In this document: one piece after another, positions 10,601-21,019 of the stretch
How the letters are laid out: every line of letters starts with the position of its first letter
Numbering within the stretch: the stretch's first letter is position 1
Notes under the pieces: model-generated
Database searches by the model: none
The model's input: the letters and a program-made list of their open reading frames with translations, nothing else
Told to the model about the DNA's origin: nothing
Source: Chrysophaeum taylorii
Taxonomy: Eukaryota; Sar; Pelagophyceae; Pelagomonadales; Pelagomonadaceae
Length of the DNA: 64,000 nucleotides
Direction: 5' to 3'
Assembly (NCBI GenBank): GCA_029834535.1
Contig: JAQMWT010000232.1
Location: forward strand, 1-64,000
Made by a program: the position numbers and the translations under genes

Positions 10601-12480
10601 CAGTGCAGGAATCAAACTTGTTAACGTTTTGACATGGTGTTTCCTGGTCTGGCGCCGTCGTGTGTTTAACGCGGCACATCGCGCGCGCGCCTTGCGTGTG
10701 AATGCATCGCATCTCCAGACTAGAGTCAACGAACGAACTCCAACGGATCGCCGATGGAGATCCACAGTGCCAATTTTTGATACGGAGCAGCAGCGCTTTA
10801 AAACAGATATCAATGTGACGTGTACGGCGTGTCACGTGACTCGAGGTGCAGTGACGGTTGTCTTGTTGTTGACATTTAAACATGGGTAAAGATTCGCGTT
10901 TGAGATCATAACCGTTCGGCAGTGGCAAATAAGAGACACACTCAGTCATCTAAAGCAATAAGTTCCAGGGGTGGAAAAAATTGTGGCGGTCATCGTGGTC
11001 TCAGTCCAACTAGAATCTTTTGAATAGCCACGAAGTGTGAAGTCAGGATTGCGACCAAGAACAGAATCTTGAGTACCATTCAGGTAACGAAGACAATGGC
11101 GAGTGGCATGCCAGTGATGCTTTCTAGGATTGTCAGCAAAGCGCGTTCTGGTTTATGATCCTCCGCGGGACGTCCAGGCGTCTCACGATGGAGATAAGCA
11201 ACAAACACCCTGTAATGCGACGATCGATAGTGGATATGAGAAACGAATGCAGGGCAGTCTGCGGCAGAAAGCCGAAGACAGAATTTTTTTCTGTTGTTGA
11301 GCGGGAGTAGATGCAGGTTAAGAATTGAGAAGTCGGGTTTCGGCTATGATTTCTCGAAGCAAGCGAGTGGGATTTTACTCGATTGTGGGAATGCGACGTA
11401 CACACGTCCGCGGGTTATGCGTGGTAGGCCAACATGACATTATTTAAGGTCAATAACATGTACGTTAGAAAAGGCCTCTCAATAAAGGCAGCGTCAATAA
11501 ACCGCGCCATGAAAGCATGATACTGAACATGACATGAACGAGGATGAGCGACAGGTAGGTCATCCACAAATAAACACCATTGCTTAAGACAACAACAACA
11601 GCTCGATTGATCGTAAGTTTGTAAAGGCATGTGCGGCCAGGTCCTCGAGTAAACGAGCCCACCGTCTTTTATAACAAGGAAACGTTTAAGATGTAGCCGC
11701 TACTAGTTAAAGCAGGCTTGTTTGCAACCATTACCAGGAGCGTCTAATATGCGTGTATTTTTCCTATAGCCATCTTAAATTCGGCTGCGTAGGCGCGTAT
11801 GCTTCGAGGGGCGAGACATGATTGTTTTCCTTTATCTGGTGCTTGATTGAAATAAGCATTAATTACATCGAGTTTGTGAAGATCCCAATCACGGATAGCC
11901 ACCTATTTCAGGAAATGCGAAAAGGTATCAAGGTTCACTAGAAGCCATCTAAGTCAGGAAAAGCGAAAAGTATCAAGGCTGCTCACTTGAATAAGTTTTA
12001 TGGAAATCAACACGGTCCCGTGAATTTGCTTAAAGCCGACGAGGCGTCCTTTCAAAGATTTGAAACGGCCGGAATCATACCTCGTAAGATGAAGCCGTTT
12101 CAAAGCGCAGTCGCCAGTAGTGATCCAACACGAACAACATCCCAGCAGCCGAGGCGACCAAAGTTGGTATATCTTTCGGCAATAAATGACGTCAAGCCAA
12201 TGATCCAGAGCGCTCGGATGTGTGCGAGCTAGAGCTTGGCGCAAATGTGTAGAAACAACGCTGTCTTTATCCATAAAGAAATACTGTGAATTTTTTCATC
12301 ATAAGCAGCAAAAACGAGGCGATGTGCGTCTGTGTCAAATAGCGGATCAACAACTGGGTGAGCTACACAAACGGGGAGGAAGGAACGCATGACGAACTTA
12401 CGAACTAAACATGGCATAAGTAGTAAATGATGAGTGACGCGATGAGACCGAGGTTGAGTCCGTTTGAGTCTGTTCGACAG
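10600..12480 (-). mobile_element. Ty1/copia-type element, old fossil copy
   Basis: The minus strand preserves, in element order, traces of the region before reverse transcriptase (near 12,350), reverse transcriptase (near 12,000-12,270 and, with the VDDLxVAHP motif, near 11,550), the RT/RNase H connection (near 11,150-11,260) and the end of RNase H (TRRTRHIDI near 10,750-10,850). Each piece aligns with the young copia copy at 34.4-39.8 kb, so both belong to the same or a sister family. It is heavily broken, with many interruptions, and no LTRs could be placed. It is far older than the 34.4 kb copy. Confidence 0.7.
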
Positions 12481-15400
12481 AATGTCTAGTATTGGTTCTC
12501 TTTTTTTTTTTTTTTGTCGACAAGAAAGTAATTTGTGGCCGTTTGTTGTTGAGAACATAGATTGCTTTTTGTTTCGTTGGCTTTGTTTCAGTTTTTGAGT
12601 AATCAGTTGTGGCGTTTGCTGTAGCCTCTGGTACAACAGCAACAGGTTCACACATAGCTTTATTTTGTCTCGTGTTTCGTAGGGCTCGTCGGCAATTCTC
12701 GAAAATTCCGGCGCGTAAAGTACCAATCGTAGAAAACCAGGCTATCAGACGAATAGCCACCAACAACAAGGACGCCCGTTATAGACTTGGTAAGCTACTC
12801 GTCGCCACGGAGAATTGCGGCGGGGCAACACCTAACACGTAGAAAATCCTCTCGTGGAAGCGTTTCGTGCAACTTTTCCTTCGGGGTCATGCTGCCGCGG
12901 TCGGAAATAAAGCCATAGCACAAAACCAGCCGCTCTGTCTGCTCGCGTGTACCAAAATAGAGCGAGTGATATATCAGCCGACGCGACCGTTCGACAGCAC
13001 CTGAGAATGCATGTGCTCGTGAATGTGTTGATTGTGCAGGACAAGAGCGGCGAATGGCTAGGTTGTTCGCGAACAGACTGTGTAATTCTTACTTGCGCGT
13101 TATAAGTGGCCGATCACGATTACCGTATAGAAGCCAAAGCACGTTAACCCGAAAGCCGCACGACTCTAAACTCACTAGCTTATCAACGGGTACAATTATT
13201 TGTTCACAAAGCAAGGAAATGTTCGATTTTTTTTCGATGGAGTACCCCGACCGGTGGTGAACATAATACCAGCGCGGATATTATGATGAGAAAAGGGGCC
13301 ACGGCTCGTGGTATGCGGTCGGGCAAGGTCTCATAATTGCGATCGATGGCGGGCAGAGCACGGGCAGAGCGAACGCGGTGGTGGCGTTAACAACGCGTGT
13401 TGCAAATCACACGCAGCGCTGAATGAAAGGGGCGCGACCACGGACGAACGACAGGCGCAAAAACAGCAGCTAGAGTCGAGAGATGACGAATATAGGTATC
13501 GCTATAGCGACCGAGACATGCCCCAAGTCGAAGGTCGTTCGAGTGCGTAGGAAAACGGCACGTGATTAATGAATTATCGTCAAGAATATATGCTCGGCGA
13601 CGCCTAAAAAGTCAAAGCCGAAAAATCGACGGGATGTGTTGCAGTTTTGCGGCGGTGACGCAGTTGTGGGTGGCCGTCAGGAGCTCGAAGAAGGGTGTGG
13701 TCCAGCTAGCTCGAGAGCGTTGTCGGAGAGAGATTTTGCTTGTGCCAGTAGTGTGATTTGAAAAGAGGGGTGGGTACTGCGTTGAAAAGGAGAAAGCGTA
13801 TGAATATATACCCCACGATTTCCATAGGGCTTCGCGGTGGACGGGAAGGCGGTGTTATATCCAGCAACCGAGCCAGGTGTTGCAATCTGCTGAGGGCGGC
13901 GAAGGGCGCGCGAATAGTGAAAACGCTGGGCGACGCTACCACCAGCGAGGTTATCACGGTTGTCGAGGTCTTCTTGGGCATGACGAGCATCCCACAGCGC
14001 GCGGCGCGACCGACATGTAGTGGTCGTAAGACGGCCGTCGTCCCTGTTTATTCATTTATTTATTTATTACAACACAACGAGGACGAAGATGTGTCACATT
14101 ATTCTGAATGGCAGCGAATAACTAATTAGGCCAGGCCAGCGCCGTAGCGCGTGGGTGACAGAGCCACCTCGGGTCGTCGTTCGAAAGGGGAGCGTGATGA
14201 TCATCCTGAAGGCTTGTCGCCATGCGACCGCGGGGAGACCTCGATGTTACCGACAACCATTTCGCCGTTGACTTTTTGTTCTCAGCGTTTGAGTGCTGGG
14301 GGCCTTGTACTATTGTTTTTTGTTTGAAGCCCGAGTTCGAATTCAACAGGCACTGATTTTGTACTGCGAGCTCTATGACTAGCTAATCTGAACGGTGATT
14401 GATTCGTTTAGCTAGTCACACGTCAGCAGTGACTCAGCACCAGCCAATGAGAGGCCACAAATGGTCGTCACACGTCATCATACGTCATCATTTTGCGGCG
14501 CGCTGGTCAAGATTTCTGAACGAGCAAGCAACATCGGCCGAACACTGACCCTGACCGAACGATGCCCCAGAGGAGGGACCTTCAGCAGCGAAAGCGCATC
14601 GCGACAAGCGTACTGAGGAACAGGAGGTAGCTGTGCAACAAAGGCGACGCTGCAGAGGCTCGAAGCGCCTTCTTCCAGCCGCGACCAGCTGCGAGGAAAC
14701 GAGCCAAGTCCGTCAGGGACAACGGTGGAGTGCGTGACGACGAGGACGACGTACACAATGAGGTGATGTCCGAAGCAAAACCGGTCAGGCCAACTCCTGT
14801 CAGAAGTACCGACCCGAGTGAACGTCGACGCGACCGATGTGAATCCAAGCAATTTGTGTGGGCTCGGCGCCTTCGACCTGCAAAAGTACACAGAGCTCTA
14901 GCGTCGGGTTTTGTACCGACAGCACTCGATCGCGAAGGCGTCGTCCCGGGCGAGCTCCCGCGCGGATGGACAATTATGTCTCGTTCTTGAGCTGACGGCG
15001 GTCGCTCTTGGCCCCAAGGAATTGTCCTCCGTCCTGCGGAAGCCGACAACACGACGCTCTGTTCGCATGTGTGAATGGGCGACTCGGTAGTCGACCTCTT
15101 GTTGGCCCCGTCGCACTACAGGGATGGGCTTAGCGTCGCGGCTTCGGAAAAACCGCCCCCTTGGTTTCGGATCCTCGTACGCAACGCAGATTTCGCCGCC
15201 GACGACGTGATGCGGAGTCTTATCGACGACGAGCAAAAAAATGACGGAATGCGCACGCCGACGGCAGAACACAAGAGGTGGGCGACGGGCACTGTGGCTA
15301 CCGCGGTTGCGTGCGGCAGGTTCTCCCGAAGCGCGGTAATTGCGTCGACTCAATCACTGCCGCGCAAATACGTCGAGATGTCGCGCGACGTGGTTGCAAG

Positions 15401-16172
15401 AGGATTGGAGGACAACCCTGAAGCCATCGTCAAGCTGTCACTCGACCCCGACTCCGCGGAGCACGTTGTTGCAAGGAGGCCATCGGATCTTCGTGGACCC
15501 GTCGACTGCACTCAGCCCTGCGACCGCCACTACTGGTTCGGCGGCACCTACCTACCGCCTCGATGGAAGGTCTAGTCCGAGGCCAATGTTGTTTACCCGA
15601 CTTGGCTTTTGGACGGACATCGCTGTTCAGAGATTCAACGCTGATGGAACCTTCGAAGACGTGCCGATTTGTCGCTGGACACCGAGTCTGCTGGATGACC
15701 TGGTATTTGAGCACGACGGCAGAGTTCACGACACATCCTGTGCGAGCGTCGAACTCGAGCAGGCTGCCATCACAGTACATAGATGGCTACCCGCCGCAGC
15801 CTGGTTATTTATTTATGCGCTCGCAACGAGCGACACTTAGTGCTAAAAAATGCTCGCGCTTGCCGCATTGACTGAAGATACATAGTGCGCAAGCTATAGA
15901 TAGGGCGCGGGAGTGCGAGGTGCGAGCTCGACCCATCAGCGTCGAGACGAGGACGAACTTCCTTCTATCTTTTTTTTTCGCGCACCAAAAGGAACAATAG
16001 AATTATTTCTAGAGCTCGCGCTATAAAACCAGAGCCATTTTACATCTTCATACCCCGGACCCAAAAGCACCACCACCAGGCCGGTCGAGAAAAATTCGCG
16101 CGAGTCCCACGCCGCGCGTCCAGAGCCCGGCCGCTTCGTTAGGTAAAAAAAAAGAACAAGAGCAAATCATCA
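12480..16172. other. Gene-poor stretch with unassigned ORFs
   Basis: No known family is recognised. A run of 17 T lies near 12,500. The plus-strand frame 15,075-15,575 (166 codons, start MGDSVVDLLLAPSHYRDG) and the frame after it to about 15,840 are the most protein-like, with balanced composition and phrases such as FNADGTFEDVPICRW. They could be a decayed element ORF or an unknown gene. The direct motif CACACGTCA recurs at 14,410-14,490. Poly-T and purine-rich stretches lie just downstream of the PWWP gene's stop. Confidence 0.35.
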
Positions 16173-17981
16173 TCATCCAGTCGTGGTGGGGGGGAGGAGG
16201 AGGCCGAGGTCGGCCGCGCGCTTGACCGCGAGGGCGATCGCCTCGTCGAGCTCGCGGGAGCGGTGCGCGGGGTTGACTCTGGCTCTGGGCTTGTCGGGGT
16301 CGAAGGGGAGGATGGAAGTGTGGGGCGAGAGGAGGTCGAACTCGGCCTCCTCGGCGTTAAAGTACAAGACGACGCACTTGCGGGAGGCTTTGTAGGAGGC
16401 GAGGGCGGTCGGGGGAAAGGCCTCGAGGAGTTCGTCGAGGAGGAGGAGGCAGAGTTCGCCGGGCCACCACGGGTGCGTGCCCGACTTGGCCCAGACAATC
16501 TTGCCGAGCTTGTGGCAGCTGAAGGCGCCCGGGGCGCTTTCCTCGTCGACGAGGGGCCGCGGCTCGCGTTCGGCGCTCGGAGGTCCGACCGCTTCTCGCT
16601 GCTCGCGGCACCGGCGCGGAGGCTGCTTGGACAAGTAGGGCAGCAAGGCAGAGACGCCGTCGTCGTCGCCGGGCGAATCGACGCGGCGTCGCTTCGCGGG
16701 TCGTCGTTGCTTGGAGGAAAATTTTTCGTGTCGTTTCGGCGGAAAGTAGACGGGTCTTTCGTCCGGTTTGTCGGGGAATTTTCGGGGGAAATCGACGACC
16801 CTCACGGGCTGCGTCTTGAGGTCGAGGAGCTCGGTGCTGCCGTCGTCGTAGTTCACCTTGGTCTTGCCCTTCTTATTCCGCGTCGCGCGCACGACGCCGC
16901 GGTACCACGCGTCGTCGCCGTCCCAGTAGACGTCGACCGTGTGGCCGACGAGGTCCTCGTCGGCGCGCGGCCTCGTCCTCGGTCGGCGATACTCGCGTTT
17001 CCACGAGTCGTCGTCTCTCCGCGGCGAGGACAGCACCTCTGCCCACTTGTGCTCGAAGGCCGCGATCAGGACCTGGGCTGCGTGCGCGAGCTCGTTCGAC
17101 GCCGACCGAACGACGGCCGCGTGGACCGCGCGGACGTCCGCGGCAAAATCCACGCCGCTCTTCGCGACTCTCTTTTCGAGCCGAACGCAGCACTCGCGGA
17201 GGGTCATGGCCTCGGGATCCTCGAACCCGAGCAAGAGGTCGGCCACGTCGAGGGCGCACAGCCACGACAGGACTCGGTCGCACTGCGCGGCCGACACCTT
17301 GCGCGCGACCCTCGCGTCGTCGTTCGGCGCCCCCGCCGCGCGCCACGTCGCCGCGCGCGATCCGGCCGCCTCGACCCACTGCAAGCTTAGCTCGTCGTCG
17401 TAAAACGCGAGGTGACGGTGCCCGCGGTACGACAAGATAGACGCCGCGCGGAACGCGTCGTCCGACGTCCGTTTTATCTCCACCCGTCGCGGCAGCTCGC
17501 CCACCGTCGCCGCCGGACTGAGCCGCTCGGGCTCCGCCTGCTTGCGCCGGTGCTTCTTCTCCTCCTCATTCTTCGCCTTCTTCTCCAAGGGCCGCTTGAT
17601 CACGGCCTTGACGGGACCCGGCGCCGGCGCGGGACGCGGCGCCGGCGCGGGACGCGGAGCCGGCGCGGGACGCCGAGCCGGCTTCTCTTCCGCTTTTGCC
17701 TCTTCAGCTTTCGTCACCTCACCCAACTTTATTTTCGCGTTCACCAACGCATCTAGCGCGGCGCATTTCCCGGCCTCGAGGTGTTCGAAGTCGACGGTAA
17801 ACTCGTCCCCAGGACGGAACTCTGTCTCCCCAAAGATCACCTCCAGCACCGCCTTCATGTGTTTCGCCTCCAACGCGGCGACCCGCTGCTGCAGGGCCTC
17901 GCGCTTCCCGAAACTCCACTCCTCCTCCTGCAACATTCGCCGCCTCGACCCCCGGCTCTTCCGTTTCGCCGACATCATCAC
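16173..17981 (-). CDS. Chromatin reader with NET, Tudor-like and PWWP domains
   Basis: A 602-residue single-exon protein with a basic N-terminus (MMMSAKRKSRGSRRR, likely nuclear localisation). Residues about 38-87 look like the extraterminal NET domain of BET proteins (MKAVLEVIFGE, then an acidic-hydrophobic FTVDFEHL segment). A PAPAPRPAPAP linker repeat follows. Residues about 342-395 form a Tudor/Agenet-type module (GHTVDVYWDGDDAWYRGVV, KVNYDDGSTELL). Residues about 490-565 form a PWWP domain (LGKIVWAKSGTHPWWPGEL, then VVLYFN). The middle segment (about 190-320) is helical and unassigned. There is no bromodomain. By family knowledge PWWP and Tudor modules bind methylated histone tails or DNA, and NET binds short lysine-rich peptides of partner proteins. 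The role is probably histone-mark-dependent transcription control; the exact partners are unknown. Start chosen at the first of three tandem Met codons. Confidence 0.8.
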   Translation of the reverse strand: MMMSAKRKSRGSRRRMLQEEEWSFGKREALQQRVAALEAKHMKAVLEVIFGETEFRPGDEFTVDFEHLEAGKCAALDALVNAKIKLGEVTKAEEAKAEEKPARRPAPAPRPAPAPRPAPAPGPVKAVIKRPLEKKAKNEEEKKHRRKQAEPERLSPAATVGELPRRVEIKRTSDDAFRAASILSYRGHRHLAFYDDELSLQWVEAAGSRAATWRAAGAPNDDARVARKVSAAQCDRVLSWLCALDVADLLLGFEDPEAMTLRECCVRLEKRVAKSGVDFAADVRAVHAAVVRSASNELAHAAQVLIAAFEHKWAEVLSSPRRDDDSWKREYRRPRTRPRADEDLVGHTVDVYWDGDDAWYRGVVRATRNKKGKTKVNYDDGSTELLDLKTQPVRVVDFPRKFPDKPDERPVYFPPKRHEKFSSKQRRPAKRRRVDSPGDDDGVSALLPYLSKQPPRRCREQREAVGPPSAEREPRPLVDEESAPGAFSCHKLGKIVWAKSGTHPWWPGELCLLLLDELLEAFPPTALASYKASRKCVVLYFNAEEAEFDLLSPHTSILPFDPDKPRARVNPAHRSRELDEAIALAVKRAADLGLLLPPTTTG

Positions 17982-18454
17982 CGCTCCTCACATCATTTTC
18001 AACCCGAGGGGCTGTTTTGTTTTGATTTTGGAGTTATCGCATTATTCGTTTCGTTTCGTTTCGTTTTGTTTCGTTTCAAGAGGAGGGTGGACGCGACCGG
18101 GACCACACGCCGCGCAGCAGCACATTAGAACGAACACGCGCCGCACATTCAAAAAACAAATACGACAGGCCCCCACCCACGGCTCTTGCGCCACGGAGAG
18201 CAAGGGACCTCGAGGTCGTCGATCGATCTCCCTAGCACCTCAATAACAACAAACAACACTCTTGCGACCTGCCGCGCAAGTCGCGAGACGAGCCGAAAAG
18301 AACCCTCGGTGACTGACCATCGAGCGCCCGCGAGTTGGCGGCACGCCTAACCCCGGCGGCTCGGTGCGCGCTCTGCCGTCCCCTTCTTGTCTTGTCCTTT
18401 CTCGCGATGAACTGCCTGCCCCCTTTACACATTAAACATCTACAAGTGCAGGCC
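17982..18454. other. Upstream region of the PWWP gene
   Basis: No gene seen. TTTCGTTTCG-type short repeats lie at about 18,044-18,077, about 65-95 bp upstream of the PWWP gene start. The rest has no clear feature. Confidence 0.5.
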
Positions 18455-18755
18455 AGTAAGTTCACCTACTCCCAATCTCTAACCCCAGTAAGTTCACCTG
18501 TTTCTGTTAAGTTCACCTGGTCAGTAAGTTCACCTAGCTCTAACCAACTCCTTTGAGCTCGTCGCTCTCGCCTCCGCCAACCTAAGCTGCTTTGGTCCGC
18601 ACGCGCCGCCAACCTTTGAGTTTACTCTAAAAACCCTTTACTCTGAAAACCCCAGTATGTTCACCTGGTCCCAGTTTCACCTGGTCACTCAGTCCACCTA
18701 GTCCCAATCTCTAACCCCAGTAAGTTCACGTGGTCCCAGTAAGTTCACCTATAGT
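18455..18755. repeat. Degenerate repeat array, unit AGTAAGTTCACCT
   Basis: Seven or more imperfect copies of (C)AGTAAGTTCACCTG, mixed with TCCCAATCTCTAACCCC spacers (the latter present twice), span about 18,455-18,755. The array lies immediately 3' of the Helitron-like helicase remnant on its coding strand. It may be the element's sub-terminal repeat region or an unrelated minisatellite. Confidence 0.7.
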
Positions 18756-18825
18756 GCGCGTGTAGACGCCGGGAGGGGGCTTATCGGTATTGCGCAGCAC
18801 GTGTGGGGTAGGGTGGAGTCGTCGA

Positions 18826-19350
18826 CTCAGATGAGTATATCCTCGGGGATGCCAATCGACAGAGAGCCACGTAGAGCTGGACGTGGCAGAAGACGGGCTT
18901 GGGAAAGAGGACGCCGACCTCGCGGGGCGTCTGGCCCTGGCTCTTGTTGATCGTTTGGCGTAGGCGGGCCTTAAGCGATACAGGTTGGAGGAGCCTCGGT
19001 GACAACGACACGATCGATCATGTATCTGGTACCGTTGCAGTGGCCGTGCGACGGGTCGAGGTTGCGAAGACATTAAGCTCGCGATCAAAGTCAGCATGCC
19101 GTTGGTTGTCAGGGAGTTGAAAACTCTACTGTAAAGAGCGAGGCGTCGTCTTCCGACCCAGCCTAGTCAGCCGAAAAGAACTCCGACGCCTCGTCTCCGG
19201 GAAAAAAAGGCCGCGGTCATGCGCGCGTTGTCAGCATCGACAACATCGTTTCGACGGGGCGTGAGAATGGCGCGCTGAAAGAGCCGCCGCGGGTCGTGGA
19301 AATAGTCTGCGAGGTCGCCGTAGACGGCTTGGAGGATCACTGTCTGGCTC
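18826..19350 (-). mobile_element. Helitron/PIF1-like helicase C-terminal remnant
   Basis: The minus strand, read 5'->3', carries the ordered late motifs of Helitron-type PIF1 helicases. About 19,340-19,260 reads ILQAVYGDLADYF and LFQRAILTPRRNDVV (family 'eRAILaprN..V'). About 19,065-19,020 reads LRNLDPSHGHCNGTRY (family 'LRNLd...GlCNGTR'). About 18,960-18,835 reads TINKSQGQTPREVGVLFPKP and CHVQLYVALCRLASPR (family 'TINKsQGQTl...gvyLp.pvFsHgQLYVAlSR'). Stops and frame changes occur between and near these motifs, and the Walker A half and the Rep domain are missing. This is a truncated, inactive rolling-circle transposon, or less likely a broken host PIF1 gene. No CTRR-plus-hairpin 3' end was identified. 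Confidence 0.75.
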
Positions 19351-19555
19351 TCGCGCCTACCTCGTCCTTACTCTCGCGCCTACCTGATCCTTACCCTAAA
19401 TCGAGGGACAAACAGACAGACAGACAAACAAACAGACAAACATCTGTCGATTAGTAGTTAGGACTTCGTACTAACCCGCGCGATTTGATTCTCTTCAACG
19501 GACAGGACGAAAGACCTTGAACAAAGGAGGATCCTCTTGGTTTTGTTTGTAAACG
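19351..19555. repeat. Simple repeat and 5' region of the small lumenal gene
   Basis: A CAGA/CAAA tetranucleotide-rich tract lies at about 19,408-19,443. The leader of the next gene follows. No other feature. Confidence 0.5.
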
Positions 19556-19879
19556 ATGAAGCTGTTGTTGTTCATCCTTGTTGGTGTCGTCTCGGCGCTC
19601 CAGCCCTCGGGTGTGTCGCGCAAGGACGTGTTCCAAGTGCTCGCCGGCGGCGCCGCGGCCGTTGCGACCCCGGCTGTGGCCACCTACACCGGCAAGCCCG
19701 CCGAGCCCGTCCCCAAGTTCTCGCCCAAGGAGAAGTGGAACACGTTGTACCCCGAGAAAAAGCTGACGCTCGAGAAGAAGTCCCCTGTCGACCGTTTAGA
19801 TCTCGCTCCTCCCGCTTTCGAGACGTACACAAAAACCTACCCTGGTCTCACGGCAGCCTTTGGGAATCCGCCCAAGTAA
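19556..19879 (+). CDS. Small secreted, probably thylakoid-lumen protein
   Basis: A 107-residue protein in three parts. A signal peptide (MKLLLFILVGVVSALQPS) is followed by an SRKDVFQVLAGGAAAVATP segment. That segment has a basic RK pair in front of a hydrophobic stretch and an Ala-rich cleavage site (AVATY), as in Tat-type lumen targeting signals of secondary plastids. The mature domain is about 65 residues, Pro/Lys-rich and without cysteine (KFSPKEKWNTLYPEKKL, then PPAFETYTKTYPG). Size and targeting fit a small extrinsic photosystem-associated or lumenal protein, but I do not recognise the family. Single exon, convergent with the MTF16 gene 69 bp downstream. What I see is the layered leader; the location is inferred. 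Confidence 0.65.
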   Translation: MKLLLFILVGVVSALQPSGVSRKDVFQVLAGGAAAVATPAVATYTGKPAEPVPKFSPKEKWNTLYPEKKLTLEKKSPVDRLDLAPPAFETYTKTYPGLTAAFGNPPK

Positions 19880-19947
19880 CTAAAAAATTTCGCGCGCACG
19901 CTGAGTAATAATGATGTAGTAATGAACTGCGTCGTCGAGCATTATTA

Positions 19948-20658
19948 TTAGCACGCTGGTCTGCTGTTCTCGTAGGCCTCGGGGTCGTCCGAGAGGAAGG
20001 TGAGCGGGATACGACCTTCTTCTGTCTTCCGCGTGATCCGGAGGAGCGCGCGGGTTTGTTGTTCTTGTGGATCTTCTAATCCTCGAGGATCGTCTCCTAT
20101 TCCAGCGACGTCGAAGCCATAGCGGCGCGCCTGAGCGTAGAAGAGGTCTCTCGTGGATGTCGCGCGGCACACAAAGCCGCAGTAAAAGACGGGAGCCCCC
20201 AGGGCGCGCACGGTCTGGAGGAGCGGCTCGACGGCCGTCGGCCAGGCGACGACGTCGGCGCCGATGACGACGTCGACGGGTTCACCAAACTCGGAGAGAA
20301 AGTCCTCGACGCTCCCCCGGTCGCCCCACACCAACTTGAAGACCTTCGCGCGCGACCCAAACCGAGCCACGCTCTGTCGGAGCAAGTCAAGGACAACGTC
20401 CGATCCGTCGGTGAGCGCGACCGTCGTTTCGCCCGAGCGCGCCGCGGCGAGACCCGGCAGGCCGCAGCCCGCGCCCACCTCGACGATGCGGCCTCGCAAG
20501 GTGGTCGCAAAGCGTGCGAGCGCCACCGAGACCGGCCACACGACCTGGCCCGTCAGGTCGTGGTCGGTGCACGCGGCCTCTAGGCACAATACGGGCTGCG
20601 GAAAACCCACGTCGTATACTTTCTCTTTGTAGTCCGTGTCCAGAAACAACCACTCCAT
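19948..20658 (-). CDS. MTF16-type protein methyltransferase (METTL21-like)
   Basis: A 236-residue class I SAM methyltransferase from ATG 20658 (MEWLFLDTDYKEK). Family landmarks are TGQVVWPVSVALARF (the 'G..vWp.s..La.yl' opening), RIVEVGAGCGLPGLAAA (motif I, SAM binding), VALTDGSDVVLDLL (motif II) and PVDVVIGADVVAWP (the family's 'D.i.gsDvvy' post-II region, D/N variant). These enzymes methylate lysine on chaperones, translation factors or other proteins in cytosol or organelles; the substrate here cannot be told. The frame is open upstream to 20,778, but that part overlaps the zinc-binding mini-gene in another frame, so the ATG two bases after that gene's stop is preferred. Confidence 0.8.
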   Translation of the reverse strand: MEWLFLDTDYKEKVYDVGFPQPVLCLEAACTDHDLTGQVVWPVSVALARFATTLRGRIVEVGAGCGLPGLAAARSGETTVALTDGSDVVLDLLRQSVARFGSRAKVFKLVWGDRGSVEDFLSEFGEPVDVVIGADVVAWPTAVEPLLQTVRALGAPVFYCGFVCRATSTRDLFYAQARRYGFDVAGIGDDPRGLEDPQEQQTRALLRITRKTEEGRIPLTFLSDDPEAYENSRPAC

Positions 20659-20660
20659 AA

Positions 20661-20927
20661 TCACAGCTGCGCCATCCCCGGCCGCCGGCCCGTCGTCGCC
20701 GCGTCGTCGTCCTCGTCGAAGGAGGCGTGCGCCTTGGCCACGCACCCTGGAGCGTCCCGCGACGCGGCTCCACAGCAAGTCCAGAAGTAATGAACGTCGC
20801 TTCCACCGGTGTCACCTGGTGCGCGCCAACGCTGAGACGTCTCGCCGGAGTAGCTTTCGGGATGATATCGGCACGCGGTCGCCGAGTTCGTCGAGTAGCT
20901 CTTCAGGCAGCGCTGGCAAACAGGCAT
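20661..20927 (-). CDS. Small Cys/His-rich zinc-binding protein
   Basis: An 88-residue ORF with MPVCQRCLKSYS at the start (CxxC), then ACRYHPESYSGE (C..H), YFWTCCGAA, then PGCVAKAHASFDED (GC....H). The ligand order C-C, C-H, C-C, C-H fits a two-site zinc fold seen in small conserved eukaryotic proteins and in N-terminal zinc modules; I cannot name it. It ends in MAQL, and its TGA is followed after two bases by the ATG of the MTF16 methyltransferase on the same strand. Either one transcript carries two ORFs or the two are one protein split by a one-base frame change. The stretch upstream to 21,104 is open but contains the dispersed repeat and looks non-coding. Confidence 0.6.
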   Translation of the reverse strand: MPVCQRCLKSYSTNSATACRYHPESYSGETSQRWRAPGDTGGSDVHYFWTCCGAASRDAPGCVAKAHASFDEDDDAATTGRRPGMAQL

Positions 20928-21019
20928 CCAATCGCTGGTAATGATGGGGTAAGGTATATAAGGCGCATCGGATACTCTTTTCTTCGAAAGAATCGGCGGA
21001 ATATGTCGAGATTGTTCGC

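Noticed and set aside
14320-14350. tRNA B-box-like GTTCGAATTC
   Set aside because: No matching A box or cloverleaf upstream.
16263-17390. 375-codon antisense frame over the PWWP gene
   Set aside because: Shadow frame, biased toward Val/Arg/Gly, no domain.
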